The notes below the pieces were generated by a model. The model was not told the DNA's origin. It saw nothing but the letters and a program-made list of their open reading frames with translations, and did not search any database. Source: Marinomonas atlantica (GTDB lineage Bacteria; Pseudomonadota; Gammaproteobacteria; Pseudomonadales; Marinomonadaceae). From it: a stretch of DNA of 64,000 nucleotides. The position numbers and the translations under genes are program-made. Position 1 is the first letter of the stretch. Each line of letters opens with the position of its first letter. This document shows, one piece after another, positions 17,609 through 26,551 of the stretch. The stretch lies in contig NZ_LTAW01000011.1 of the NCBI RefSeq assembly GCF_001639725.1, positions 1 through 64,000 of the forward strand, in the 5' to 3' direction.

Positions 17609-19525
17609 TTATTTTTTGTCGTCTTTTACTTCTTCAAATTCAGCATCAACTGCATCATCTTGTTTTTCGCCAGACGCTTGTTCAGCACCTTCAGCAGCAC
17701 CGGCATCAGCCTGCTCATATAGCTTTTGAGCCAGCGTACCAGATGCTTGAGTCAACGCATTGGTTTTCTCTTCGATCTGGTCTTTGTCGTTAGACTCTAG
17801 TGCAGCCTCAAGATCCGTGATCGCAGATTCGATCGCTTGTTTCTCTTCGTCAGTCGCTTTGTCGCCAGCATCTGTCAACGTTTTACGCGTTGCGTGGATC
17901 ATGCCGTCCGCAGTGTTACGAGCCTGTACAAGCTCTTCGAACTTACGGTCTTCTTCCGCATTCGCTTCTGCGTCTTTAACCATTTGCTCTACTTCATCAT
18001 CGCTTAGACCAGAAGAGGCTTTGATGACGATCGACTGTTCTTTACCTGTCGCTTTATCTTTTGCAGAAATGCTCAAGATACCGTTAGCATCAATATCGAA
18101 ACTTACTTCGATTTGAGGCACACCGCGAGGCGCAGGTGGAATATCAGCCAAGTCGAAACGACCTAGAGATTTGTTTTGTGACGCTTGCTTACGCTCACCC
18201 TGTAGGGCATGAATCGTTACAGCGTTCTGGTTGTCTTCTGCCGTTGAGAATACTTGCGACTTCTTCGTTGGGATCGTCGTGTTTTTCTCGATCAGTGGTG
18301 TCATCACACCACCCATTGTTTCGATACCAAGAGACAGAGGTGTTACGTCTAGAAGAAGAACGTCTTTCACATCACCCGCTAGTACCGCACCTTGAATCGA
18401 TGCACCGATTGCAACCGCTTCATCTGGGTTAACGTCTTTACGAGGCGCCTTACCAAAGAATTCTGTTACTTTCGCTTGTACCAATGGCATACGTGTTTGA
18501 CCACCTACCAAGATAACTTCGTCGATGTCCGCCGCAGTAAGGTCTGCATCTTTAAGCGCTTGGCGACAAGGCTCAATAGAGTTAGCCACTAGCTCTTCAA
18601 CCAATGACTCAAGCTTAGAGCGAGTCAGTTTAACGTTAAGGTGCTTAGGACCAGACGCATCAGCCGTAATGTACGGTAGGTTTACTTCTGTTTGGCTAGA
18701 AGTAGACAGCTCAACTTTCGCTTTCTCACCCGCTTCTTTTAGACGCTGTAGTGCTAAAGGATCGTTGTGTAGATCGATGCCTGTTTCTTTCTTGAACTCA
18801 GCAGCCAAGAACTCAATGACACGCATGTCAAAGTCTTCACCACCTAGGAATGTATCACCGTTGGTAGACAATACTTCAAATTGTTTCTCACCATCTACGT
18901 CAGCGATTTCGATGATAGAGATATCAAATGTACCACCACCAAGGTCGTATACAGCTACCGTTGAATCACCTGTTGCTTTGTCTAGACCGTAAGCAAGCGC
19001 AGCCGCTGTTGGCTCGTTGATAATACGTTTAACATCAAGGCCAGCAATTTTACCCGCATCTTTCGTTGCTTGACGCTGAGAGTCGTTAAAGTAAGCAGGA
19101 ACCGTGATAACCGCTTCCGTTACTTTCTCGCCTAGGAAGTCTTCTGCTGTTTTCTTCATTTTCTTAAGAACTTCAGCCGAAATTTGTGGTGGCGCTTTTT
19201 TGTCGCCCTTCACTTCTACCCAAGCATCGCCATTGTCAGCGCTGATGATTTTGTAAGGCACCATAGAGATGTCTTTCTGAACGACTTTGTCTTCAAAGCG
19301 ACGTCCAATCAAACGTTTAACAGCAAACAAAGTGTTTGTTGGGTTTGTTACCGCTTGACGTTTTGCTGATTGACCTACCAGTGTTTCACCATCTTCTGTG
19401 AATGCTACGATAGATGGGGTTGTACGATCGCCTTCAGCGTTTTCGATAACGCGAGCTTTTTCGCCGTCTAGGACAGCAACACAAGAGTTCGTTGTACCTA
19501 AGTCAATACCAATGATTTTGCCCAT
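17609..19525 (-). CDS. dnaK: Molecular chaperone DnaK (Hsp70)
   Basis: 638 aa. The N-terminal ATPase domain shows [13 protein letters not shown] (residues 5-17), DLGGGTFD (about 194-201) and GGQTRMP; the substrate-binding domain holds the [17 protein letters not shown] segment; the C-terminal tail ends in an acidic EEVKDDKK. It is the central ATP-dependent Hsp70 chaperone, cycling with DnaJ and GrpE, encoded on both sides. Confidence 0.99.
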   Translation of the reverse strand: MGKIIGIDLGTTNSCVAVLDGEKARVIENAEGDRTTPSIVAFTEDGETLVGQSAKRQAVTNPTNTLFAVKRLIGRRFEDKVVQKDISMVPYKIISADNGDAWVEVKGDKKAPPQISAEVLKKMKKTAEDFLGEKVTEAVITVPAYFNDSQRQATKDAGKIAGLDVKRIINEPTAAALAYGLDKATGDSTVAVYDLGGGTFDISIIEIADVDGEKQFEVLSTNGDTFLGGEDFDMRVIEFLAAEFKKETGIDLHNDPLALQRLKEAGEKAKVELSTSSQTEVNLPYITADASGPKHLNVKLTRSKLESLVEELVANSIEPCRQALKDADLTAADIDEVILVGGQTRMPLVQAKVTEFFGKAPRKDVNPDEAVAIGASIQGAVLAGDVKDVLLLDVTPLSLGIETMGGVMTPLIEKNTTIPTKKSQVFSTAEDNQNAVTIHALQGERKQASQNKSLGRFDLADIPPAPRGVPQIEVSFDIDANGILSISAKDKATGKEQSIVIKASSGLSDDEVEQMVKDAEANAEEDRKFEELVQARNTADGMIHATRKTLTDAGDKATDEEKQAIESAITDLEAALESNDKDQIEEKTNALTQASGTLAQKLYEQADAGAAEGAEQASGEKQDDAVDAEFEEVKDDKK

Positions 19526-19628
19526 GGTTTTATCTCCAGTAAAAATTCGTTGTTCGTTTAGATAATTCTGTATTTGGGTGCTGCAATTTATATTTCAAGC
19601 TCTGGCTGTCAAAAAAATGACAGTATTT

Positions 19629-20189
19629 TTAGGCGGCGCTTGAAACGACTACCATTGCAGGGCGCAAAAGGCGTCCGTTCAGGGTATAACCTTTCTGAAC
19701 CACATCCATTACAGTATTAGGTTCCATATTCGGATTTGGGACCATTGTCATCGCCTGATGTAATTCAGGGTTAAATGGTTCACCTTCAGGTGCCACCGCT
19801 TTAACTTCAAAGCGTGCCAACGTTTCCATTAGGTCTTTGTATGTCAGCTCAACACCTTCACGCATAGGATCTTTCTCAGAACCTTCATCTGTTGAAGACA
19901 AAGCACGTTCTAAGTTATCCGCTACCGTAATAATCGATTTAGCAAACTTCTCAAGCGCAAACTTATGAGCTTTCTCTACGTCTTGTTCTGCACGACGGCG
20001 AGCATTTTGCGCATCGGCTTGAGCACGTAGCGCTGCTTCACGGTAATTAGCCGCTTCTTCTTGCGCTTTCGCTAGTTCATCAGAGGCAGCGTCATCCACC
20101 ATGCCTTCTAACACTTCTTCAGCAATGGCTGCATCTGCTTCGTTTAGCAGCTCTTCTTCTTGCTGTGCTTTATTCGTTTGATCACTCAT
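19629..20189 (-). CDS. grpE: Nucleotide exchange factor GrpE
   Basis: 186 aa. Acidic N-terminal segment, a long coiled-coil (about residues 35-90) and the C-terminal beta domain (FNPELHQAMTMVPN ... VVQKGYTLNGRLLRPAMVVVS) that opens the DnaK nucleotide cleft. ATG at 20189 follows GGAG; the earlier in-frame Met at 20201 lacks a ribosome binding site. A sigma-32-type promoter lies 45 bases upstream. Divergent from recN. Confidence 0.97.
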   Translation of the reverse strand: MSDQTNKAQQEEELLNEADAAIAEEVLEGMVDDAASDELAKAQEEAANYREAALRAQADAQNARRRAEQDVEKAHKFALEKFAKSIITVADNLERALSSTDEGSEKDPMREGVELTYKDLMETLARFEVKAVAPEGEPFNPELHQAMTMVPNPNMEPNTVMDVVQKGYTLNGRLLRPAMVVVSSAA

Positions 20190-20233
20190 TTTTATCTCCA
20201 AATAACAGAAAGTAACCTGTCTGTGATCGATAT

Positions 20234-20258
20234 ATGGGGATGCCTTTTAGGCTTTCAA
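20234..20258 (-). promoter_or_regulatory. Sigma-32 (heat-shock) promoter of grpE-dnaK-dnaJ
   Basis: Minus strand: TTGAAA (20258-20253), 13 bases, CCCCAT followed by AT (20239-20234). Both elements match the sigma-32 consensus (CTTGAAA and CCCCATnT) at the correct spacing, upstream of grpE. Confidence 0.85.
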
Positions 20259-20324
20259 CACCTTATCCCTATTAAATGTGCGCATTTTTTTTCTTTTGAC
20301 TACACTTGTCAAAAAACAACCAAA

Positions 20325-20344
20325 TACTGTATAAAGACACATAT
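20325..20344 (+). promoter_or_regulatory. LexA (SOS) box 1 of recN
   Basis: TACTGTATAAAGACACATAT: CTG, ten bases, CAT, one base from the CTG-N10-CAG consensus. It starts 72 bases upstream of the recN start codon. Confidence 0.8.
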
Positions 20345-20348
20345 AAAG

Positions 20349-20368
20349 TACTGTATAAATAACCATAT
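20349..20368 (+). promoter_or_regulatory. LexA (SOS) box 2 of recN
   Basis: TACTGTATAAATAACCATAT, again CTG-N10-CAT, offset 24 bases from box 1. TATAAA inside each box could serve as the -10 element. Double boxes at recN are known in E. coli. Confidence 0.8.
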
Positions 20369-20396
20369 CTTTTATTTGCTTTATCAGGAGCAGACC

Positions 20397-22067
20397 ATGC
20401 TAACCAGTATTGCTATATCAAACTTTGCGATCGTTGAATCTCTAGAACTTGAGCTGAAATCCGGCATGACAGCCATTTCAGGGGAAACCGGTGCCGGTAA
20501 ATCCATCATGGTTGACGCCTTGTCGTTGTGCCTAGGTGGGCGTACGGATGCTGGTGTCGTTCGCCACGGTGAAAAAAAGGCCGACATCAGTGCAACGTTT
20601 GACATTAGCACCTACCCCGCAGTGCAAAACTGGTTAGAAGAACGAGACCTTGAAAACGATCACTTGTGTATTTTACGCCGTGTCATCAGCAAAGAAGGTC
20701 GCTCCAAAGCCTATATCAACAATCGCCCTTGCACTTTGGCTGACCTAAAAGAAGCCGGTAGCTTTTTAGTCGATATCCATGGTCAACACGAACACCAATC
20801 TTTAATGAAGCGCAGTGCCCAACGTCAGCAACTGGATGAATACGGCCAACTGACCGAGTTAACACGCCAAGTTCGTGAGGAATACAATAATTGGCGTAAA
20901 CTCAAAGATGAACTGCATGCTAAGCAAAATCGTTCGGCAGAGCTCGACGCCCGTATTCAGCTACTGTCATATCAGGCGGACGAACTCGCACAATTGGATT
21001 TAAAAGCCAGTGAATTGGAAGAGCTTGAAAATGAGCAAGCCTTTTTATCTAACATTGCTGACGCGCAACTTAAAGCCTATGCATCAGCAGGTATTTTACG
21101 TGACAGCGATGAGGGCAATATTTGCTCTTTGCTACACAAGGCCATTCAACAAGCGACTGCCATTCATCCTGCGACAAAAGAACTCGACAATGCGCTAGAA
21201 ATGATGAATCAAGCACTGATCCAAGTCGAAGAAGCTGCCACCAGCTTAAGCCACTACCAAGATACGCTGGAGCAAGATCCAGGACGCCTGCAGGATGTAG
21301 AGCAACGTCTGAGTGATATTTACGACACCGCTCGCAAGCACAAAGTCTTACCCGAAGGCCTGCTGCCTCTTCGAGAAACTGTTGAGCAAGAATTAGCAGA
21401 ACTGTCTGGTGGGGAAGAAAGCCTTGACGTTCTCAAACTGAATGAAGAAAAGGCGTATCAACAACTCACTAGCAGCGCAACACTCTTAACGGAAAAACGC
21501 ACCCAAGCCAAAGAAGAGTTGGCCCAACGGGTGGAAGAGCAGATTCACGGTTTGGGGATGCCTTACGCCCGCTTTTATATTCATTGCGACCCATTAGATC
21601 AAATCAGCGCCCATGGGTATGAAGACATCGAATATATGATTGCATCAAACCCCGGCCAACCGGCGCAACCACTGCGCAAAGTTGCTTCGGGCGGTGAATT
21701 GTCACGTATTAGTTTAGGCATTCAGGTGGTCACTGCGCACACATCAGTGATCCCAACCTTAGTCTTTGATGAAGTCGATGTAGGCATCAGCGGCGGTACT
21801 GCCGAAGTAGTAGGTCGTATGTTACGTTCTGTGGGGAATCGTGGACAAGTCTTCTGTGTCACTCATTTGGCACAAGTAGCGGCGCAAGGCCATCAGCACT
21901 TCCGCGTTAGCAAAGAAGTCTTTAATGAAGCCACCGTATCGAAGGTAGAGTCTTTGGTGAAAACAAACCGTACACAGGAAATCGCACGATTATTAGGCGG
22001 GATCGAACTTACCGAGCAAACTCTGGCTCATGCTCAAGAGATGCTCGGCAACGTTCAACTTCAGTAA
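20397..22067 (+). CDS. recN: DNA repair protein RecN
   Basis: 556 aa, the size of E. coli RecN. An SMC-like ATPase: Walker A GETGAGKS (about residues 29-36), long coiled-coil arms (about 150-360), ABC signature VASGGELSRI and Walker B LVFDEVDVGISG near the C-terminus. It acts in RecA-dependent double-strand break repair. ATG at 20397 follows CAGGAG; the reading frame is open further upstream but that part overlaps the SOS boxes. Two LexA boxes predict strong DNA-damage induction. Confidence 0.97.
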   Translation: MLTSIAISNFAIVESLELELKSGMTAISGETGAGKSIMVDALSLCLGGRTDAGVVRHGEKKADISATFDISTYPAVQNWLEERDLENDHLCILRRVISKEGRSKAYINNRPCTLADLKEAGSFLVDIHGQHEHQSLMKRSAQRQQLDEYGQLTELTRQVREEYNNWRKLKDELHAKQNRSAELDARIQLLSYQADELAQLDLKASELEELENEQAFLSNIADAQLKAYASAGILRDSDEGNICSLLHKAIQQATAIHPATKELDNALEMMNQALIQVEEAATSLSHYQDTLEQDPGRLQDVEQRLSDIYDTARKHKVLPEGLLPLRETVEQELAELSGGEESLDVLKLNEEKAYQQLTSSATLLTEKRTQAKEELAQRVEEQIHGLGMPYARFYIHCDPLDQISAHGYEDIEYMIASNPGQPAQPLRKVASGGELSRISLGIQVVTAHTSVIPTLVFDEVDVGISGGTAEVVGRMLRSVGNRGQVFCVTHLAQVAAQGHQHFRVSKEVFNEATVSKVESLVKTNRTQEIARLLGGIELTEQTLAHAQEMLGNVQLQ

Positions 22068-22085
22068 AAGTTTGACTGAAGTTGC

Positions 22086-22496
22086 TTAGCTCTTCTTTGG
22101 ACGAACATAGAGGATCATGTTGTGATCTTCGATTTCGTAACCATGTGATTCTGCAATTTCGTGTTGACGCTGTTCAATTACATCGTCCACGAACTCAATA
22201 ACTTTGCCCGTTTCTAAACAGATCATATGATCATGATGATCACCTTTTGCCAATTCAAATACCGCAGTGCCCGCTTCGAAATGATGACGCGCCACCAAGC
22301 CAGCGGTTTCGAATTGTGTTAGAACACGGTATACCGTTGCAAGGCCAACATCTTCACCTTGGTCCAACAGAGTACGGTAGACATCATCCGCACTCATGTG
22401 ATGGTCACCGGCATTTTCAAGGATTTGTAAGATTTTCACACGTGGAAGTGTTACTTTCAGTCCCGCTTTTTTAAGTTCTTGATTTTCACTGCTCAT
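22086..22496 (-). CDS. fur: Ferric uptake regulator Fur
   Basis: 136 aa. Winged helix (LKKAGLKVTLPRVKILQILE ... DVGLATVYRVLTQFE), then the metal-sensing dimerisation domain with DHHDHMICLETGKVIEF. Only one of the usual C-terminal cysteines of the structural zinc site is visible (CLETG), as in other variants that lack it. It represses iron-uptake genes with Fe2+. An AT-rich AATGATAAAGTAATTATTA stretch in the divergent bamE spacer resembles half a Fur box (weak). Confidence 0.96.
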   Translation of the reverse strand: MSSENQELKKAGLKVTLPRVKILQILENAGDHHMSADDVYRTLLDQGEDVGLATVYRVLTQFETAGLVARHHFEAGTAVFELAKGDHHDHMICLETGKVIEFVDDVIEQRQHEIAESHGYEIEDHNMILYVRPKKS

Positions 22497-22566
22497 GAGT
22501 CATTCTCTATTTCGATCTCGTTAATAATTACTTTATCATTGACCTAACCAATATAGGATAAGACCA

Positions 22567-22884
22567 ATGAAGAAAACGATTCTCCTACTTTCAACACTTT
22601 TTACACTTAGCGCCTGTAGCTTACTGCCTTCACCGTACAAACCACCGGTTGAACAGGGCAACGTTATAAAAACCGAACAAGTACAGCAACTTCAGCTTGG
22701 CATGACACAATCTCAGGTCATGTTCGTACTCGGTACACCGATGGTAAAAAGTACATTCAATTCAAACCAGTGGCACTACTTATTCAGCAGTCTTTACACA
22801 GACAGCAAAAGTAAGCTGAGCGAAGTAAAACATCTTGTTCTGACGTTCCAAAACGGCGTCCTACAAGACATTCAGGAAAAATAA
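22567..22884 (+). CDS. bamE: Outer membrane assembly factor BamE (SmpA/OmlA)
   Basis: 105 aa lipoprotein: signal peptide with lipobox LSAC (Cys at about residue 17), then the BLIP-like fold segment LGMTQSQVMFVLGTPMV that identifies the family. It is part of the Bam complex that inserts beta-barrel proteins in the outer membrane. Divergent from fur, a neighbourhood conserved in gammaproteobacteria. Confidence 0.95.
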   Translation: MKKTILLLSTLFTLSACSLLPSPYKPPVEQGNVIKTEQVQQLQLGMTQSQVMFVLGTPMVKSTFNSNQWHYLFSSLYTDSKSKLSEVKHLVLTFQNGVLQDIQEK

Positions 22885-22889
22885 TTTTT

Positions 22890-23180
22890 CTATTTGTCTG
22901 CTTTCGCTGCACGGTTGGCCCGAGCTTGTTTCGGGTCAACTTTTAATTCGCGATAAATCTCTACACGCTCGCCCGATCGAAGCGCTTGCTCTTCAGGCTT
23001 ACGCACCGATTTACCAAAGATCCCCAGTTTAGGCGCGGTCAAATCCAGCTCTGGGAAAAAAGCGTCAATATTCGACATACGTACTGCATCCATTACAGTA
23101 CAGCCTTCTTCCACATCAAGCGCCACTATTTTTTGCTTTTCCGGCAACGCATAGGCCACCTCAACTCGAATCTTAGCCAT
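22890..23180 (-). CDS. rnfH: RnfH family ubiquitin-fold protein (PasI-like)
   Basis: 96 aa with a beta-grasp fold (MAKIRVEVAYALPEKQKIVALDV ... GIFGKSVRKPEEQALRSGERVEIYRELKVDPKQAR). The role is unclear; in E. coli the equivalent is paired with ratA and was proposed as an antitoxin (debated). ATG at 23180 overlaps the end of ratA by eight bases, showing translational coupling; longer in-frame starts lie inside ratA and are unlikely. Confidence 0.92.
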   Translation of the reverse strand: MAKIRVEVAYALPEKQKIVALDVEEGCTVMDAVRMSNIDAFFPELDLTAPKLGIFGKSVRKPEEQALRSGERVEIYRELKVDPKQARANRAAKADK

Positions 23181-23601
23181 ACACCACTTTCGCTCGTTCA
23201 CTAAAGGCTTCAACCATTGCATTGGCGACCTGACCAAACACGCCGCCAAAGGCGAATTTGAGCATACCTTTCAACTCAAAATCGATACTTAATGCAATCT
23301 TACACGTTGTTTCTGACAAAGGCTCAAATGTCCACTCTCCTTGCAGACGTTTAAAAGGACCTTCAACCAAGCTCATCTCAACCAGGCTCGGCTCTGTCAG
23401 CACATTACGCGTCGTAAACGATTGTCGAACTGGCCCTTTGCCAACCTCTAACGTGGCAACGATTTCACGATCTGTACGTGTAATCGTGCGGGCTCCCATA
23501 CAACCAGGAAGAAACTCTGGGTATTGCTCAAAATCATTTACTAAGTCATACATTTGTTTTTGACTGTAATTAACATGGGCAAATTTCTGAATATGACTCA
23601 A
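23173..23601 (-). CDS. ratA: RatA / COQ10-like START-domain protein
   Basis: 142 aa single START-like domain (YSQKQMYDLVNDFEQYPEFLPGCMGARTITRTDREIVATLEVG). The family includes E. coli RatA/PasT, described as a ribosome-association toxin, and mitochondrial Coq10, a ubiquinone-binding protein; a quinone role is a serious alternative. Co-transcribed with rnfH (overlap) and the transporter gene one base upstream. Confidence 0.93.
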   Translation of the reverse strand: MSHIQKFAHVNYSQKQMYDLVNDFEQYPEFLPGCMGARTITRTDREIVATLEVGKGPVRQSFTTRNVLTEPSLVEMSLVEGPFKRLQGEWTFEPLSETTCKIALSIDFELKGMLKFAFGGVFGQVANAMVEAFSERAKVVYG

Positions 23602-23602
23602 A

Positions 23603-24961
23603 CTAAACTCCTATCCATCCAGCGACTGTAATCAAAACAGCAGCAGGAATGCTGATGTATTTCAGCGTAGTGTACCACCAACGAAAATGGCTGGGGTTCT
23701 TCGCAATCATTTCATTTTTTAACATTGGCTCAGGCACAACCCAAGCCACTAAAATAGATAAAGCAATGGCGGCAATCGGCAACATGATCAAAGACGTTAC
23801 ATTGTCCACCAATTCGAATAAATTCAAGCCGAATGCAAGTTTGTTATCCCAGTGGTTAAATGACAGCACAATGGCAACGCCACAAAACCAAATCACTAAT
23901 CCAATAAGAAACGATGCCTTTAAACGCCCCACATAAAAACGCTCATGCAACCATGAAACAAACAATTCCATCAACGCAATCGCTGACGTCAGCGCAGCAA
24001 GCGCCAGTAGCGCAAAAAACACCAAGCCAATTACCTGCCCCCCGGGCAACAGATCAAAAATAATAGGCAAGGTAATAAATGGCAAACTCGGGCCAGAATC
24101 CACAGCGATACCAAAGGCAAAGGTAAGCGGAAAAATAATCAACGCAGACAAGACCGATACCAACAGATCCAAGCCGACTACAATGGTACACGCCTTAGCA
24201 ATCGACATCCGCTTACTCATGTACGCACCATAGGAAAACATCGCCCCTAAACCCACACCCAGACTAAACAACGCGTGACCAATCGCAGACAACGCCACTT
24301 CAAAAGTCACTTGCTCCCAATCAAAACGCAATAAGAAGCTAATTGCTTCACCACTTGCGCCGACAATCAACGCATATACGGCTAACAGCACCAATAAAAA
24401 AATCAAAACAGGCAACAACAGCTTCACAACACTGGACAGCCCCCGTATGACCGACTGCCCGACCACCAACACCACCATTGCCAGAAACAAGGTATGCCAG
24501 AAAATCATCTCAACCGGTGCATGCAAAAAGTTTTCAAACAAGGCTTCTGACTGAACTTTGTCTAAGTTTTCTAACGCGCCAGTGATTGCGCGACGAGAAT
24601 AGGCAAACGCCCAACCGGCAATGACACTGTAAAATGTCAAAATCAGCAGCCCTGTTACACCGGCTAAGTAAGGTACAAACACCCAATATTTAGGGACGAC
24701 CTTCCGCTCCGCCAAATCATTGACCGTATCGACCGGATTGGAGCGCACAGTTCGGCCTAACGCTACCTCGGCCATCAGCATTGGTAACCCAACCACGACT
24801 AGACACAAACAGTAGATTAATAAAAATGCCCCACCGCCATTAGCTCCCAACATATAGGGAAAACGCCAAATATTCCCTAACCCAATTGCAGAACCTGCAG
24901 CGGCAAAAATAAATATCCAAGGGCTAGACCAAATCCCTTGTAAACAACGACTCTCGGGCAT
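23603..24961 (-). CDS. Sodium-dependent transporter, NSS (SNF) family
   Basis: 452 aa, about 11-12 membrane segments. The TM1 signature SAIGLGNIWRFPYMLGANGGGAFLLIY (sodium- and substrate-binding unwound helix) defines the family of bacterial LeuT-like amino-acid symporters. The substrate is unknown. It begins a three-gene minus-strand unit with ratA and rnfH. The ATG at 24961 fits the family N-terminus. Confidence 0.93.
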   Translation of the reverse strand: MPESRCLQGIWSSPWIFIFAAAGSAIGLGNIWRFPYMLGANGGGAFLLIYCLCLVVVGLPMLMAEVALGRTVRSNPVDTVNDLAERKVVPKYWVFVPYLAGVTGLLILTFYSVIAGWAFAYSRRAITGALENLDKVQSEALFENFLHAPVEMIFWHTLFLAMVVLVVGQSVIRGLSSVVKLLLPVLIFLLVLLAVYALIVGASGEAISFLLRFDWEQVTFEVALSAIGHALFSLGVGLGAMFSYGAYMSKRMSIAKACTIVVGLDLLVSVLSALIIFPLTFAFGIAVDSGPSLPFITLPIIFDLLPGGQVIGLVFFALLALAALTSAIALMELFVSWLHERFYVGRLKASFLIGLVIWFCGVAIVLSFNHWDNKLAFGLNLFELVDNVTSLIMLPIAAIALSILVAWVVPEPMLKNEMIAKNPSHFRWWYTTLKYISIPAAVLITVAGWIGV

Positions 24962-25119
24962 ACATTAAGCTCTCAATGAGTTAAGCGAATTTTAAACATA
25001 CGGCAGACCAATCAACTGTCTGTGCGAATTTACTTAAAGTTCTAAATTTTCTTATATTAGGGCGCATACCTCAAGAAAAGCATAGGCTTTTCGCCCTATC
25101 GACCGTATAATTTTTACCT

Positions 25120-25599
25120 ATGAGTAAAGCAAAGAAAAAATCAAACAGTACTGGCACAATCGCCTTAAACAAGCGCGCACGCCACGAGTACTTTGTTGAC
25201 CAGAAGTTTGAAGCCGGTTTAGTGCTATCAGGCTGGGAAGTCAAAAGTCTTCGTGAAGGGAAAGCACAACTGGTGGACAGCTATGTCATCATCCACCAAA
25301 GCGAGGCTTACCTCATCGGCGCACGCATCACTCCACTGTTGAGCGCATCGACACACGTTGTGTGCGAGCCCTTGCGCCAACGCAAACTACTGCTGAACCA
25401 ACGCGAGCTTGACCGCATCATTCAGATTACCGAACAAAAAGGTAAAACCTGTGCGGCCATGGCATTGTATTGGAAAGGCAATAAAATCAAATGTGAGATC
25501 GCACTGGTCACCGGTAAAAAAGACCACGACAAGCGCGATACCGCAAGAGAACGTGATTGGGCGCGCGATAAAGAGCGCCTAATGAAACACAGCGTTTAA
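25120..25599 (+). CDS. smpB: SsrA-binding protein SmpB
   Basis: 159 aa: N-terminal basic segment, the OB-fold core ([24 protein letters not shown]) and a basic C-terminal tail ([22 protein letters not shown]) that enters the decoding centre. It works with the tmRNA gene that begins 71 bases downstream in rescue of stalled ribosomes. Confidence 0.98.
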   Translation: MSKAKKKSNSTGTIALNKRARHEYFVDQKFEAGLVLSGWEVKSLREGKAQLVDSYVIIHQSEAYLIGARITPLLSASTHVVCEPLRQRKLLLNQRELDRIIQITEQKGKTCAAMALYWKGNKIKCEIALVTGKKDHDKRDTARERDWARDKERLMKHSV

Positions 25600-25670
25600 T
25601 TTCCACATTGTGGAAACAGAGCGGTCCACTAGCTAAACGCCACAGTATTAGATAGAATGGCCGCAACTTC

Positions 25671-26033
25671 GGGGATGACATGGTTTCGACGCCGGTTACA
25701 AAACCTGAGGTGCATGTCGAGAGTGATACGTGATCTCGTAAATCCACATGTATCATTTATATAGTCGCAAACGACGAAAACTACTCACTAGCAGCTTAAT
25801 ACCCTGCTAGTGTGCTGCCCCTAGGTTGCTTGTAGCCCAGGATTCCGCAGTATCATAAATTACGAGATGCTATCCGATGCCCTGCCTGGGGATAAGGATA
25901 TAAGACTAAACAGGCTCGCTGGTTACACCCTGTCCTTCGGGCGGTAAACAGTCAAATAATAGAAGAGACTAAGCATGTAGATCCAATGGCAGAGGACTGG
26001 CGGACGGGGGTTCGACTCCCCCCATCTCCACCA
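25671..26033 (+). ncRNA. ssrA: tmRNA (ssrA)
   Basis: 363 nt from GGGGATGACATGG to CTCCACCA, whose ends pair as the tRNA-like domain. The resume codon GCA at 25767 begins the tag ANDENYSLAA, ending in TAA at 25797-25799. The TTCGACTCCC T-arm at the 3' end is the attachment site of both mobile elements; after insertion the 3' end remains complete, so the gene should function. Its original terminator now lies at 49,506. Confidence 0.98.
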
Positions 26034-26034
26034 A
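26008..26034 (+). repeat. attL core at the 3' end of ssrA
   Basis: The last 26 bases of ssrA plus one base are repeated exactly at 39655-39681 and, for the last 23 bases, at 49474-49496. Three direct copies in a row mark two elements integrated at the same site. Confidence 0.92.
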
Positions 26035-26080
26035 TCAAGCGCTTGATTTTAAAGGATATTTTGGCCTTGCAAATCAGCTC

Positions 26081-26098
26081 GACACACATACGACACAC
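26081..26098 (+). repeat. Arm-type integrase sites, left end of element 1
   Basis: GACACAC at 26081-26087 and again at 26092-26098, 11 bases apart start to start. The same pair at the same spacing occurs at the right end (39542-39559), as expected for integrase arm-binding sites of attP. Confidence 0.7.
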
Positions 26099-26124
26099 CC
26101 TGTCGACAGTGCGTCAACCAAAAT

Positions 26125-26159
26125 AAAAAGGGATGATCATTTGATCATCCCTTTTTTTT
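26125..26159. terminator. Strong bidirectional terminator at the left end of element 1
   Basis: Long stem AAAAAGGGATGATCA / TGATCATCCC with T-run on the right and A-run on the left. It stops the phage late operon (minus) and probably now ends ssrA transcription (plus), replacing the displaced native terminator. Confidence 0.88.
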
Positions 26160-26274
26160 GCTCGTCTTCTAGCGTTCTAATCCGTAGATCATGCCGCCAG
26201 AGTATGTACCCAACTAAAATAGTCATGCTGTTGGCACCCGCCCCAGTCAGCTGGTTAAGTAATTCTAGCTCCAT
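26137..26274 (-). CDS. Micro-ORF 3 of the phage lysis/membrane cassette
   Basis: 45 aa: MELELLNQLTGAGANSMTI, a hydrophobic stretch to about residue 26, then a charged tail (RHDLRIRTLEDEQKKGMIK). Its ATG overlaps the previous stop (TAATG) and AGGTGG lies eight bases upstream. The end lies in the terminator stem. The shape (one membrane span plus a charged helix) suits a holin, spanin-like or virion membrane protein; no homology recognised. Confidence 0.65.
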   Translation of the reverse strand: MELELLNQLTGAGANSMTILVGYILWRHDLRIRTLEDEQKKGMIK

Positions 26275-26396
26275 TATTTGCCCACCTGCTCAGCGGCTTC
26301 GCTGCCTAGTTGGATGGCAAACGGCACAGGCACACCAAGGTGTATACCAACTGCTGCGACTAAGACGAGCGTCACCCCCTTAAACCATTTCTTCAT
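26274..26396 (-). CDS. Micro-ORF 2 of the phage lysis/membrane cassette
   Basis: 40 aa: MKKWFKGVTLVLVAAVGIHL then GVPVPFAIQLGSEAAEQVGK. One hydrophobic N-terminal segment that could be a signal anchor or signal peptide. Start directly abuts the previous stop (TAAATG), with AAAGGA nine bases upstream. Coupled translation with its neighbours supports a real gene. Confidence 0.65.
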   Translation of the reverse strand: MKKWFKGVTLVLVAAVGIHLGVPVPFAIQLGSEAAEQVGK

Positions 26397-26543
26397 TTAG
26401 ACCATTCCTTTTTTCTTGAGCATCATGTAAGCGAATACAGCCAAGGCCACCCACTTAACCCATGAGTATTTGTCGTTGCTGAACCAGCCAGCCCCGAAAC
26501 CCAGCACACCAGCGGCGACGGGTAGTATAAAAATTAACGGCAT
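26397..26543 (-). CDS. Micro-ORF 1, holin-like two-TM peptide
   Basis: 48 aa: MPLIFILPVAAGVLGFGAGW, a short polar turn (FSNDKYS), then a second hydrophobic span (VKWVALAVFAYMM) and a basic end LKKKGMV. Two short membrane spans and a lysine-rich tail are typical of small holins. AGGGG six bases upstream; it starts nine bases after the transglycosylase gene. PM2 also carries tiny lysis genes (P17, P18) near its structural genes (family knowledge). Confidence 0.68.
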   Translation of the reverse strand: MPLIFILPVAAGVLGFGAGWFSNDKYSWVKWVALAVFAYMMLKKKGMV

Positions 26544-26551
26544 TATTTCCC

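Noticed and set aside
17760-19369. Several long plus-strand frames across dnaK
   Set aside because: Shadows of a strongly biased, conserved gene on the other strand.
20160-20396. N-terminal extension of RecN
   Set aside because: It covers the SOS boxes and grpE promoter, lacks similarity to RecN, and the ATG at 20397 has a good ribosome binding site.
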